Assembly: GCF_963855985.1 (NCBI RefSeq)
Contig: NC_087104.1
Coordinates: 186,001 to 250,000 of the forward strand
Direction: 5' to 3'
Length of the DNA stretch: 64,000 nucleotides
Origin: Ostrinia nubilalis
Taxonomy: Eukaryota > Arthropoda > Insecta > Lepidoptera > Crambidae
Part shown: piece by piece, positions 1 through 12,290 of the stretch
Position numbering within the stretch: the first letter of the stretch is position 1
How the letters are laid out: each line of letters opens with the position of its first letter
Notes under the pieces: generated by a model
The model's input: only the letters and a program-made list of their open reading frames with translations
Databases searched by the model: none
What the model was told of the DNA's origin: nothing
Translations under genes and position numbers: made by a program

Positions 1-322
1 TTTATAAGTTGCATATTCTTTAAATTACAGGAAAAACAGGAACGAATATTTAAAAAAATATGAGTAATTAATTTAATGAATATTTAAGTCTTGGCAACAG
101 TTATTCGCGGCAGGTTTACCATTTGTAAGCTTTTAGTCAAACGTCAGAATTTGCCACTAGCGTTGCGATAGTGAGGCATTTTGAAAAATGAAAATATTAC
201 ATTTTTATTTAAATATGTACACCAAAAAGTATTGTATTTATAAGTTTGTACTAGTATTTAGAAGCGTAAATCGTTTGCTATCGAATTGAAAATGTAGACA
301 TAGATATAACTTTAAAAAAAAA
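1..322. other. AT-rich sequence, nothing recognised
   Basis: Low-complexity AT-rich DNA with short open frames only. I see no coding signal, RNA gene or repeat boundary here. Confidence 0.5.
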
Positions 323-826
323 ACCGACTTCAAATGCGTGAACACAAAAAAACTAAAAATTAAAAAAAAGTTCTGTCCTTGGGGTTGAAATATTTTCTTC
401 AAATTCGCATGAATGATAATACCTATTCAACAAAAAAATAATCGTTCAAATTGGTTCATAATCGGCGGAGATATTGCGTATAAAAAGTTCATCCCCAATT
501 TTCCACCCTTGGGGGTGAAATATTTTCTTCAAATTCACATGAAACCACCCTTTTGATAATACCTATTGAACAAAAAAATAATCGTTCAAATTGATTTATA
601 ATCGGCGGAGATATTGCGTATAAAAAAGTTCATCCCCAATTTTCCACCCTTGGGGGTTGTTTTTTCTATTATTAAATTTAAATGGGACCACCCTTAAGGT
701 ATTACCTATACGCCGAAAAAAGATTTGTTCAAATCGGTTCATAATTGGCGGAGTTATCGCGTAACAAACATAGAAAAAAAAACATACGGGTCGAATTGAG
801 AACCTCCTCCTTTTTTGAAGTCGGTT
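323..826. repeat. Inverted-repeat interspersed element
   Basis: The segment is bounded by ACCGACTTCAAA on the left and its inverse TTTGAAGTCGGTT on the right. Inside, a block of about 130 bp (a 'CCCTTGGGG...TATTTTCTTCAAATT' module followed by 'ATCGGCGGAGATATTGCGTATAAAAA') is repeated two to three times. I recall this terminal sequence as very common in lepidopteran genomes, but the family was not searched. It has no coding capacity and is probably a non-autonomous element. Confidence 0.6.
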
Positions 827-954
827 GAAAATAACGATTAACTGAGCTTAACTTGGGGAACTCCTGCCTAAATTATCGCTGTTCTGTTATAATTAATGAT
901 TAATTATTATACGAATTTGTCGAACAGAGTTGCAGTTTGAACGAGTCTTGCATC

Positions 955-1013
955 GACTCCGTGGCGTCTGACTCCAGATCAGAAGGTTGCGTGTTCAAAT
1001 CACGTCGGGGTCA
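955..1013 (+). pseudogene. tRNA-Trp pseudogene lacking the D arm
   Basis: These 59 bases match the functional tRNA-Trp at 1464-1535 (opposite strand), except that 13 bases covering the D arm are missing. The acceptor arms, the CCA anticodon arm and the T arm are retained. Without a D arm it cannot fold as a normal tRNA. It lies about 450 bp from the intact gene in inverted orientation, so a local inverted duplication followed by a deletion is the simplest origin. Confidence 0.8.
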
Positions 1014-1463
1014 GGTTACCATTTGTTTTACAACCCGGTGGTCTTACCACGTCTTTGAGTAGCCACAGCCACACCTATGGTTTTCTTCAGAGCTGCCAGA
1101 ACACATTTTAAAATGGTGTTATGCTCATTGCTCAATGCTCAAACTTCACTTCAAATTACTTTGAAGTTTTACATTTAATATTCATTTTTATTCCTAATTG
1201 AATCGCTATGTGCGAGTTGGTTCAATATTTAATGTATTGTATGTACTACACAACTTGTAAGTGAATCCAATTTTTCAAAATGGCAAAACGAAACAAAAAG
1301 TCAAAATATCAACTGCTTCCCTGTTCCGTTTAAAATAATATGGTGGGGGGATTAATTAAATAATTTCTATGTAAAAATACTCATTCATCTTATAGTCTGG
1401 ATAGTGATTGACATTGGTAGAGTCGTTTTTGCAGTACCAACCAAAAAAACAAAAGTAGTGAAT

Positions 1464-1535
1464 TGACCCCGACGTGATTTGAACACGCAACCTTCTGATC
1501 TGGAGTCAGACGCGCTACCGTTGCGCCACGGAGTC
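1464..1535 (-). tRNA. tRNA-Trp (CCA)
   Basis: The 72-nt minus-strand sequence folds as a cloverleaf. The 7-bp acceptor stem GACTCCG pairs with CGGGGTC (one G-T wobble), with discriminator base A. The D arm is GGCGCAACGGTAGCGCG, the anticodon stem TCTGA/TCAGA encloses the loop CTCCAGA (anticodon CCA), and the T loop TTCAAAT is standard. A T-rich RNA polymerase III stop (TTTT, then T7) follows within about 20 bases. It decodes UGG as tryptophan. No intron is visible. Confidence 0.93.
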
Positions 1536-2182
1536 GTTGAGGGTCGTCGTCAAAACGACATTCAGTTTGACAAATGCATTAAGATCCGGTAATTAATCAA
1601 TACCTATAGCGATAACCAAATGACAACAATCATTAAGCGATTAGTTGAAATACTCGTAATTATAAAATTATCTATTTAAGGCGATTAGAGTCCTCAATGA
1701 CCTTGGGCGTTTGACCTTCACGCCGCGAGCAACACCCGCGTACCCCGCACCAAAAACTCCGATTTGACACCGATCAAAAATACACGGGCATAGGTAGATA
1801 CAGAATAGAAGCTCTTTCTTCATACATTACTGCCTATTATTTTAAACTTAAATTGATGAACCTTGATGTCGGTGTCATTTAACTCAGGCGTAAAGGTATT
1901 TAATAAAAATAACAAAATCCATGAACATTTTGTACGGGATAAAATTTTATTTTATTTTTCGTAAATTTTCTAATGCTTTTGTCGGTTCAGTCGTTCTCGA
2001 AATTTGAACAAACCCGACTTTATTACAAGCTTTTATTTAGCTTGCAATTTATGATGTATGTATGTAGGTAACTACATAAATGTTTGTTCGGGTGGAATCT
2101 TGCAAGCTGAATTAGTTAGACCAACTTCCTGACGACAACTAGGCTAGATGACAAAATTTCAATTATTTGTCCGTCAGACAGA

Positions 2183-2393
2183 TAATTAGAAAATATTAGA
2201 CTCATATTTTTTATTTTCTTTCATAATTAAATAATAACAGTGCTACATCGAGTTGAAATGGCGCGATACGCCACGCTTGAGTAGAAGTTTTACTCAAATG
2301 TGACGTCACGCGAGATTTCAACTCAATATAATACTGTAATTATTCGATAATGGAAAAAATTAAAAAAATATGAGTCTAATATTTTCTAATTAC
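2183..2393. mobile_element. Palindromic MITE inside the left TIR of the nested element
   Basis: Inverted arms of about 50 bp start AATTAGAAAATATTAGACTC on the left and end with its inverse on the right. The intact opposite TIR near 3541 shows the uninterrupted order (CAGACAGATA followed directly by ACACTAGTTTAC), so the MITE split an existing terminal repeat. Flanking bases suggest a TA target site. Not coding. Confidence 0.65.
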
Positions 2394-2590
2394 ACTAGTT
2401 TACAAGGTTTTTTACCCAGAGATGAAACTGATATGTATCGTTAGAGTTATTAACCCTTACTTAAAAAGTGAACTTAGAAAAAATTTAGGACGTCAAATTT
2501 TGTGAATATTGATTATATTAATTTTTATCATATTTATACATTTATCTCTAAAAACAACCAAAAATGAGTCGTGTTACTCCTACTTTTATA

Positions 2591-3168
2591 CTAATTAGTA
2601 TCAGTTTCCCTTATTATAGACCAACAGCAATCCGCTAACATATTTTTAACCCAAATTCCTTGGTATCTTTCCTCAAAAACCTTCAAATCCTGGTGAAACC
2701 TTTCGCCATGCTTAACACTCACGCTTCCCAGGTTCTCAGGAAAAAAATTGAGGTGAGAATGTAAAAAATGAATTTTTAACGACTTATTCACACCCATTCT
2801 TTGGTAATTCCTCAATAATTAGGAAACAATTTCTGCATAATTCTCAGATAAATTTATAGTTTCCCAGGAAACTTTTCAGTACTACTTTAAATGAATACCA
2901 AGCATCTTTCCCTTACTGGAATTACGGGTAATGACGGCTAAAGAACTCCTTCAGATTGCAGCACAGGTTTTGTGACTGATGCAACATCAGGATATTGTAT
3001 GTTCTTGGTTTTTGTTGTTAAAACCTGTAGTTTCAGTGAGACAGAAGTAACAGTCATTAGTGTGATTTGTTGGTTCTCTCCATAACATTGGGGTGCCGAA
3101 TTCTTTTTCCTGCAGCCTAGTGCAATAATGTACTTCTCAAATTTTCGCACACTACACCAGGAACCCAT
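2591..3168 (-). pseudogene. Decayed member of a dispersed arthropod gene family (C-terminal part)
   Basis: Two minus-strand open stretches (3168-2938, then 2815-2591) lie in family order but are split by stops and frameshifts. The second carries FLHSHLNFFPENLGS followed by HGERFHQDL and LADCCWS. I recognise these as conserved C-terminal blocks of a protein family found in many copies in arthropod genomes and usually annotated as uncharacterised. Its function is unknown to me. It sits inside a TIR element, so it is either cargo or a remnant of that element's own protein. Non-functional here. Confidence 0.6.
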
Positions 3169-3778
3169 TTTTTATCAGGTTTGTTACCGAGATTAGAAAG
3201 TAATAGATAGGCCCGTTTTACGGTCTTAGTGATTGGTTTCTTTTTTTTTTTGACAATATAATTTGACCACAAACATAGCAAAAGTTATTTGGGCTTAATT
3301 TACACTGCCTTGGTGATATTTTAAAACAAGTGAAAATGTTAAAATAATACTTAAACGCAATTAAAATAAAGCAGAAACTCCGACACGGCTAACAAGACAG
3401 CTTACTTAGGTTAATGTGGATTTCTCAAAAACTAGACGTGATAAAAATATGAGACATATATTTTTGTAATAAGGGGGCTGGTAGAAAACACATCCAATAT
3501 AAATTATCTTTGGGTAAAAGAAAATCTTTTTTTTTGTAAACTAGTGTTATCTGTCTGACGGACTAAATAGAATTTCGATTTCATTACCCAGTCATCATCC
3601 CTATTGGAACGCATTAGTACCTAGTATTGTCTATGGCCTAAAAAAGCAAATGTTTCTGCTTTTGTCTATTGTCATTCTCTCTGTGTCACTTATGAAGAAT
3701 AAACTGAAAATGTATTTGTCTTTTTATTAGAAATCCTTCATCAATTGATTGAGTTAAAATTTCGGATATACATGTAAT

Positions 3779-5374
3779 GAGGATCATTTCGATTTTTAGC
3801 TGTGAATGCAGATTTATAGGGCTAAGAAATCCTTAATACACAGTCCAAAAATTTTTGTTCTACGACAAAAATTGACGAAGTTATGGCCAAATTACTAAAA
3901 AAGTTCACTGACCGCCCGGCGCGAAGACGATGACGTCACTATATCCGATCCGAACGCTGCCGGCGTACTGCGTGGATAGAAAATATTTTTTTCTAGCTAA
4001 ACTATCAGTTCTAGAGAAAAACTTGTAATGACATTTATTCATCAGAATAAAGTAAGCTATCGATAGGTAATTTTTAAAAATAGAAATTGTGAAAAATAAC
4101 GCAAAAAATCCATACGCTCATACGATTCAATGGAACGCAGAGACGCGATTGGGGTCTCCGCGGTGGTATATTTGGTGATTTATTCAAATAAAGTGTTCAT
4201 AAGTGTTGTTAGAGTCATATCTTCGTCCAAGTAAAATATAAAAATGTATAAGTTTTAATTTATTTATTTCTAATAATACGGTATAGCTGAGGCAGATACA
4301 CTCTGCCTAGGCTTCAAGACATTGCTATGAAGATCATTTCAATGTACACGCAATACCTACCTGTTATTTAGTTTTTCTGAGTTAAACCTACGTACCTACC
4401 TATCTATTCGCCGTTCCCATGGGCGGGCCAGCTGCTGCAGGAAAGGACAGCTGCTCCCTCCTGGAAATCTATTTAATCTTAGCCTAGAAGCTGGGTATGA
4501 CTTGACCCCCTCCCCCTCCTCTCCGCAGGTCATAAGCTGGGCATGGCTTGCCCCTCCCCCCAGGCCATAAGCATAAGCTGGATATGACTCCCCTTCGGCC
4601 AGAAGCTGGGTATGACACCCCCCCCCATGACAGAAATGCCAGAAACTGGGTATGACTTGACCCCCCCCCTCCCCCCAGGCCAGAAGCTGGGTAAGGCTAG
4701 CCCCTCCCCCCAGCCCATAAGCATAAGCTAGGTATGACTCCCCCTCGGCCAGAAGCTGGGTACGACTTACCCCCCAGGCCAGAAACTGGGTATGACTTGC
4801 CTCTCCCCCCCTCCCACCAAGGCCAGAAGCTGGGTAAGGCTTGCCCCTCCCCCCAGGCTATAAGCTGGGTATGACTTATCCCCCCCCCCCCCCCAGGCCA
4901 GAAACTGGGTATTAGCATCATATTATGTATTATTATGTTCAATACAAACAATCATTAAGTTACACTCACCCCAACCGCGTCTCCGCATTGCATCGAATCC
5001 TATGAAAATGTGATTTTTGGACATAGCGATGCTTATTTTTCACAATTTTTATTTTTAAAAATTACTGGTCGATAGGTTACTTTATTTTGATGAATAAATG
5101 TTATTAAAAGTTTTTTTCTAAAACTGATAGTTTAGCTGGAAAAAAATATTTTCTATCCCAATAGTACGCCGGCTGCGCTCGATTCGGATATAGTGACGTC
5201 ACGCGGCCCTGCGTACGTTGACTTTTAGCGGCAAAAACGGCCTATGTTTATTATTTAATATCTTCGTAAGTAATGGTCCGATTTGGATAATTCAAAAAGA
5301 TGTATCTTTCTTATGTCTTAAAGATTAACTTAGATACTAGTTTTATTGCATTTTCTACAACAGTACTGATCCTC
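3779..5374. mobile_element. Nested foldback-type element with a C-rich minisatellite core
   Basis: The element begins GAGGATCA and ends TGATCCTC. Subterminal inverted arms of about 270 bp (roughly 3915-4170 and 4965-5225) match each other. The second TTAA copy has an uninterrupted site near 57058-57061 (TACATGTAATTCGG), which shows the insertion point and a 2-bp AT duplication. Between the arms lies the minisatellite at 4500-4915. No coding region is supported. Confidence 0.7.
4500..4915. repeat. C-rich minisatellite (G-rich on minus strand)
   Basis: About ten degenerate units of the form CCAGAAGCTGGGTATGACTT followed by a C-rich tract. Runs of six or more C recur, ending in a C15 tract at 4880-4894. 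The minus strand therefore carries repeated long G-runs with short spacers, a classic potential G-quadruplex layout. Open frames across it (on the minus strand) are repeat translation, not genes. Confidence 0.85.
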
Positions 5375-6654
5375 ATTCGGGTGACAATGCAATATTGTGA
5401 TGACATGGAGCTGATCTGATGGTAGAGCTGGAATGCCAGTGGCCCCATAGCAACTCCGGGATTAAACGATTCCGTCGAGTTTAGGCTCGTTTGATTTGTA
5501 TTTATTTATTATTATACCTAAATAATTTCATTACAATTTTCTAAAAATGCACAAAAACTTAAAAATCTTGAAAACGGTGATATTTTTACTGGGGTCAAAA
5601 TTGGACGTTAGGGAGACCATGGGCGAGGCCTATCGATGGTTGAAGGGTTATCCATTGTTTTTGGGACACCCTGTATAAGCAAGTACCTAATGTTATGTAA
5701 GTACGCTACTTTGAAAATCATGAGTCTTCAATTCTCTAAGGTAAACTGCAGGGTCTGATGATGGAGCTGGAATGTGGCCATAAGAATAGGCTAGTTTCTT
5801 ATGTGCGATCGTCTACAGGGGAGAAGAGGTTTGGTTCACCGCAAAAGACTTTTGGTCCGTCAATTTTACATTATCAAAAAATATTGGACACAGGATATTT
5901 TTATTTGTCAATTAAACAAGTAATTACGAAGATATGATGCGATGAAATTCCGCGTGACGACACAAATCGCCACATTTTTTAACATGCCTTGACGTCATGT
6001 GCCTCATCTTCAGAACTTTGGTGCGCTTCATCTCTTTAAATTTTCATAAGTTTAAAAATGTGAAAAATACATTTAGAGTTTGTTTTTGGTAAGTTCACCG
6101 ACGGACTAATTCAAACTCTTGCTACTTTCTTGCTTTATCCACGAAACATCCCTATTCTTCGAAATTATTACGATCTACAAACGGAAAATCTCTGCTACTA
6201 CGCCGCAGTAAATTCCCCATCATAAATAAAAAGATTTTTTTTAAAACAAGCTCTTGTATGCTAATAATTTTGGTTTCATGACATGCTCCTAAAATTCATC
6301 ACCTTATAAGAGGATTTCAGTTTTTATCTGCGAAACTTTTTAATAATATAGGTACGTTTCATGGTTTGGTAATTTAGGGAAGTTTATTTGCACTTAACAT
6401 GAAAAATATGGTATCAATGTACTGTGTACCTATGCACCTTCAGTGGCAACAACAAGGTCTACTGAGTACCTATAGTCTACTAAAGGCATGAAATAAATTA
6501 ATTTCACTAAAAATTAAAACCAACTCCCTAACGACTCACCAAAAGGTAGGCTGCCACCGACTCCGAAAATGGCTAATTTTGTAATCAGTATCCAAATTTT
6601 TTAATAAGCTCTATAGAACAATTTAGTACCACTTTATCTTAATTTTTTTTAATG

Positions 6655-6755
6655 TGACAGGAGGCAAACGAGCAAACGGATCACCTGTTGGTAAATGATT
6701 ACCGTCGCCCATAGACACCCGCAGACCCAGGGGCGTTACAGGTGTTATTTTTAAT
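6655..6755. repeat. Short interspersed repeat fragment
   Basis: It contains GGAGGCAAACGAGCAAACGG and CACCTGTTGGTAAATGATTACCGTCGCCCA-type sequence, a module I recall as widespread in Lepidoptera. It is absent from the equivalent position in the second TTAA copy (near 58265), consistent with a later insertion. Confidence 0.5.
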
Positions 6756-7062
6756 TGTGGTATTTTCGCGAAGAAACATATTGAAAATATAAATTGTTTT
6801 CTTCACGTAAATCGATTAAGTTACAGATTCTGACTAGCTCCTAATTTGGATACTGATTGCAAAGGCCTAGTAAACAAATAACGTAATAATTTTTCTACTT
6901 GTATTTATCTAGTGCAGTTGTTTTGGAGTCAATTATAGTTTTTTACACTAACAGATTCTATTCAGGTAGAAAATAGCGTCTGAGCGCGTCATAATTCAAT
7001 TGTATCATCTGACTGCACGTACTCTATGAACAATTCTGACATAAAATCTATTGTCGAACAAA

Positions 7063-7190
7063 AGCTGGGTTGCACCATCTTACTTCAACTTTGACAAGCG
7101 TCAAAAGTCTGTCTAACTCCATACAAAAAACACCGGTTATCGCCAAAGCTACGGTCAAAGTTAGGTCACGTCAGGTGGTGCAACTCAGCC
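7063..7190. mobile_element. Short palindromic MITE (copy 1 of 3)
   Basis: A 128-bp element with inverted ends GCTGGGTTGCACC and GGTGCAACTCAGC and an interior built of matching arms around an ACCGGTTATCG core. Related copies are at 40799-40917 and 58627-58754. The 58627 copy is at the same position in the second TTAA element, so this insertion predates their divergence. Confidence 0.7.
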
Positions 7191-7657
7191 AAAGAAAAAA
7201 TTCATTTTGATCGCTAATGTCAGTTTGCAGCGAGTGACACAACCTCCCCGTCTGAAGGCCAGCGGCCGACTGCCGCCCGCACCCCGCGAAGGCCCCCTCA
7301 ACAGCAAAATGTTCGGAATTTATCAAAAGTAAAATTTATGAATGAAAGTAATGTTCGATTGAAAAACGCAACGTGTCATTTAAAGATTAAAGAATTCCTA
7401 ATCTATTCGTGCAAAAATCTTTTAAATTAACCTAGCCGTTTTGGAGGAGTAGGGAATTTAAGTAAAAAATCGATGTCCCGTATTTATTTTTTTAATCCAA
7501 AACAAAGAGACGTAGCGAAAATTCAAACGTCACAAATGTAGTCCTTGAACTGTTGTATAACATATATTTTTTTCAAATATTTCTATCCAGCAGTAAAAGA
7601 GGAGTAGGCTTTACAAAATGCCCATTTGGCGCGGATTGAGGACTCTAATCGCCTTAA

Positions 7658-10600
7658 CGGGCCAAGTGACGTAGTGCAACGAACCGCTTTGTCCTCATGT
7701 TTCCATCTGGTTAGTTCTTAACAGATATTTTGTCACTTTATGTTATAAAATAAGCAATGTTTTTGCAGGGAAAAGGGCATTATTTATTTTTATTTTGTAA
7801 ATTGTATGATTCAGTTGGTAAAACTGCTGATTAAGTATCTAAATTTATGTTGGGATAAGTACTAATTAAGGCTTAATTATCGTATAAACCAAATGAGCTT
7901 AGTGTTATTTGGCCCGATAATAATGATGCTCAGGAATCCATTTATTTTTGCCAAATGTTCAGAGCTGACTAAAGTGTGATTCGACGTAAAATATCAAAGC
8001 AGTTTCGTAGGTTTTTTTAGGCTGGTTTTGCCTGCAGAGTGCATACTAATGTGGAAATTATCCTGTGTTTATGTTAAAGGAAAATATGAGTCAACATGTT
8101 CGATCCTTGCTCTTTTTGCAACGTATGGTATGCGAGTAAATATTAGCTCGAGGAATGGTTTTTTTTTTTTTTTTTTTTTTTTCTCTTTATTTGGGACAAC
8201 AAACAGTTACATTGAGGGCTTATGTACTAAATCTTAATAATTTTTTATTGGTTTTCAATATTTATGACTGTACTATTCAATACGACGTCGTGTTATTTTT
8301 CTAAAAAAAAAGCCTTTTTTGATACTGTCAGTCATATAGCTGTTTATTCTTAGGTAGAACCATTTAGAGCACTACATTTACACTGAAACGGTGTCTCACT
8401 AGAATTTCTTATTTCCACAAAGCAGCTTCACCTTCGGCTTGAGAAGGTGCTAGGACTTCTTACATGTGCCATTAGTGTATTGCCTGTCACGAAGCCACTC
8501 CGAATGATGAGCAGTGCTTTCTTAGAATTTTCTTGGCATCCTGCGAGGATATCTTGGCACTATTTGAGCTTTCTCGAAATGCCGCATGAGAAGGAACTTT
8601 TTAACAACGTGGTGGTACTTACGAGCTAACGAGTATCTGTGTCGACTGTACATTTTAAAGACACGATAACTCCAGAACAAGAATTTTACGGTAAATGTGT
8701 AGTAAAATATAAAATGTGTAATTTATAAAATTAGTCATTTTGCCACTTTCACAGATCACCACTGAACATAGCCTGAGCCAAAGAGGTCCGTTTATGTTTG
8801 TGTCTCCGCGGGCGGCGCAGGATAAATTAAAGTACAAGGGTGCGCATGCGCTCTACATAGAGCAAAGAACGTAACACTGCTTATTTGGGAGACGCTTGAG
8901 GATTACAAGGAACATGACAGTAGTGATGTTAAAATATCGATGCCGTTATCGGTATCAAGTGCCTATACAGACTAGTAGGTGCCAATATCGACGTGACTCA
9001 TATATCTAACGACCACCCATCGGGTCTAACAACTACATATTCATAATATGATAGTTAATAATGATTGTTAATGGTGTAACTTATGGGTGCTGCAGATTTT
9101 TAAAATATTGTTTATCATGTAATGATTGATATTTATCAAGTAAACAGTTACGATATTATCTTACAGTGCAGCTACTGAGTTATTATTTAGTTTATTTAAA
9201 GGATTACAACGTTAGAAATGTTTAGAAACGTATGATAATTATTGCATTTATGAAAAATGTTAGTACACTCGATGGATTTGTCTAGTTTCTGACGACACTA
9301 CTACGGCAGGATGTTCGCCCATCACGCAATGATCTGTCGCATTGTCGGCCCACACACAATTACCATTCTGCTCCAGGATTTATAGCTGAGATAAACGATT
9401 TCTTATGCCAAACTATTGCCAATGATAAATAAATATCTAGAGGTCGTAATAGCCACTTTTCTATATTTTTTTACATTTCTCTCTCATATCATATATCGCC
9501 GCAAAGTTTGATCGTAACGTTTACAATGTAATGTCCACTCTGTTTAGTTTATCGTGATCTAGTAGTAAATAAGCCCACAACATTATTCCTCTAGCGCTGT
9601 GAGTACACCCCCAGGAATACAGAGTGCGCACTTACATCGTAATTATATAATTCAAATCTGTATGCGGATCCTGGCGCAATTAGTTGTCCGCTAGACTTGC
9701 GTGGGGCAACTGCGCGGTACAGGGCTGCCCGAGGAGTTTGTTCGACGTGATCGAATTCCAAGTATTTGACTCTATCGATACATGCAATTTGAGGGCTGCT
9801 GATAATACCCTAAACCTAATTGTTTTAGCAAAGTTTCCAAAAGGGCCATTTAAAACAATCCCAATAAATCGTCTCTACCCAGTGGTTCAAATCACATGAT
9901 TTTTTAAGATTTGTTTTTGCTTTATGTTCGATCAGTAATTCCAATTTATTAGTTACTTCCTATAGCTAAATTCGCACACAATAAATAACTTAATGTAATA
10001 ATGGTCAATCTGGACATGTTTTAGACAAGCGTTTACATCCCACTTGTTTGCATCCACCAACCCTGAACAGCACGACCTAACTGCATTCTGCATATTGCAC
10101 GACACTTAAGGACCCGTAATAGCTCGTATTACCAACTGTGTAAGGTCTAATTTAACAACATCATTTGCAATTTGCATCTTGTAGGGAACACTTAGGATTC
10201 ATCGCTATGTATCCCATTTTGAGCCTTAACAAAGGTAGAGTAAGGCAGAAAAAGGATTGCGACGGAGGTAGCTACAAATATGGAAGGTGATACAAAGTGG
10301 GATTAATAGTTCCCACATTGCTATCGTTTTGAGCTATTTTTAAAGTTCAGCTTGAAAAAGTTGCAAGCCAATCACAGCTCTTGCAAGAGCAAAGGCTATG
10401 TAAAGATATTACTTATAGTATCGTTATTTTTTTAAGTTTAAACTATACCAGATATCGAAAAACTGGATCCTGAACGTGCTTTACTTTATGATAGAGCAAA
10501 CCATATCAAATAGATTACATAATTATACTGGATCTATCAAAAAATTCAATGTTTCCAGTTAAAATACATTTATTACAGCCACATGGCACTTATCTTTTGA

Positions 10601-12286
10601 TAGTGCCATAGGAAGTAAAGCAAGTTTTACTTACGTCAAAATGTCAGCCCAGTACCTACCAAAGTGAAAGTAAATAAGAACTTAAGGAAAAAAGCGACTC
10701 TTACGGGCTCTACGCAATTTTACTTAGAGTAAATATCATAATTAAACGCCTTCTTAACGGTGACTTACTTAGCAAAGATATAATCACACTTACTGCAAGG
10801 CTCAGCAAGAGCAAGCTCGGGCGCACTAATCGCGCCCCGCGGCGTCGGTCGCGAACACGCAACTTTCACTCGCCGGCACATGTCGGATGCCGTTAGTGCG
10901 ACCACGTGCGAGGCTTTTGATTTGTACAGACAGTACCAGAAAATTTGGTCGTAAAATAACCCCTATTACAACTTCATAAGATGCCAAGACGTCTTACCTG
11001 ATGTGTACTATCCGTACAAGCCAAACTTACAAACAACTACATACTACGGTTTAATGTAAGGTGGCAAATGTAAATGACCTGTAGACGCCCGGGTTGGATG
11101 GATGATGCTTCCAATAATATACTACAAATACACGGTAAGCCAGGATCTTCGGTTTCACCGCCAATAGAATCGAAACAATGTAGGTTGTAAAGCCCGGGGG
11201 TAACATAAACTGAACTGCTAGTCAGAATTTTTGGTATACGTATAACGTAAGTCGTATAACATATTGTGGCCTGTGCCAGTAGAAACTGGTTGTAACGAAA
11301 AAAAAATGACTGTGTAGTTGAGGCATACAACTTTAGTGTCCAACAAAATACTTAGTCAGTTCAATAAACTGTTCAAAGTCCATACTGTTAAATAAAATTC
11401 ATAACGCAGCAAGTTCGAATCTCGCAATGATGGTGAACTTAATAATAACACTCATTGCATTTTTGAACCATCATATGCCGAAAATGAACTTGAAATAAAA
11501 AAATGATTATCAATTAATTCGATCCAAATTATTGATTGTAACAACATGTTCCAAGACTTAAATGACGCAAGGCAGTTGTCCCGGCGCATAACTGCGCGGC
11601 AAGCGTCTGTTCACACTTGCCTTGAAGAGGCAATTAAAATAAACGTTGTTGGTGTAGTTCACACGTAACTTTCGCCCAACTCAATCTTAATTTTAAATGA
11701 AGATAATTTTGTTAAACTCCACATTTAATTGTGATCTTACATGGGTGATATGAAAACGTGTTGTAACAATTAATTATTTAAATCGAATTGAAAAATATTT
11801 ATGTTATTACCATAAACGACACTTCCATTCCTTAAATTCCAGGTCATAATTAGTGTCGTGAAATTAAAATACAAGTCGTGAAATTTTCATTTGCAATTTT
11901 AAAAACTGACTGAATAGTAATCACAATTACTTATAAATAGTTAGAGCATAGCTTCGGAACTGGTTTGCTTTAATGAGCAAAAAACCGCCTAGTGTCAGAC
12001 CTTGTTTTTAGTGCACACTTGAAATTAGGCAAATGTAGACCTTAACGCACAATCTTAAGAAGTTTCAACCAGTGTATGGTGGTTTGGCTTGACTTTTGCT
12101 TCAATAGTACGAATATAATGAAGCTCTTTGGTTTTATTGCCATTTTAAATGTTTATACTCTCTTTCATTATAGCACTTATTGTCGTTATCGTAAAATTAT
12201 AATTACGTACTCTATTATTTACTTATATTAAATTAATAAGTTAACATTTTTATAATTAAGTACATATTAATAAAACTTCCGACATG
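7658..12286. other. Intergenic DNA, no gene supported
   Basis: Contains a T-run at 8159-8182 and a GC-richer patch at about 10800-10920, but no ORF with recognisable protein motifs or composition. Short open frames here lack homology I can recognise. Confidence 0.5.
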
Positions 12287-12290
12287 CGTT

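Larger units (their letters stand above)
2155..3597. mobile_element. Nested TIR element with GTCCGTCAGACAGAT ends
   Basis: The left part reads TTTGTCCGTCAGACAGATA and the right part ends with the inverse TATCTGTCTGACGGACTAAA. The matching region of the second TTAA copy (near 56875-56890) lacks this block, so it is an insertion. It carries the decayed minus-strand ORF at 2591-3168 and a small palindromic MITE within its left terminal repeat. Exact ends are approximate. Confidence 0.6.
1676..7657. mobile_element. TTAA-flanked TIR element, copy 1 (non-autonomous, nested)
   Basis: The ends carry inverted repeats GGCGATTAGAGTCCTCAA / TTGAGGACTCTAATCGCC, each flanked by TTAA, the target duplication typical of piggyBac-type transposition. 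A second copy with the same ends lies at 53844-59221. The two share sequence over much of their length, and their differences define nested insertions: 2155-3597, 3779-5374 and 6655-6755 occur only here. No transposase is visible and the termini are not the usual piggyBac CCC type, so the superfamily is uncertain. I see no host gene inside. Confidence 0.75.

Noticed and set aside
4530..4951. Repetitive minus-strand frames
   Set aside because: Translation of the C-rich minisatellite; the repeated peptide reflects DNA repetition only.
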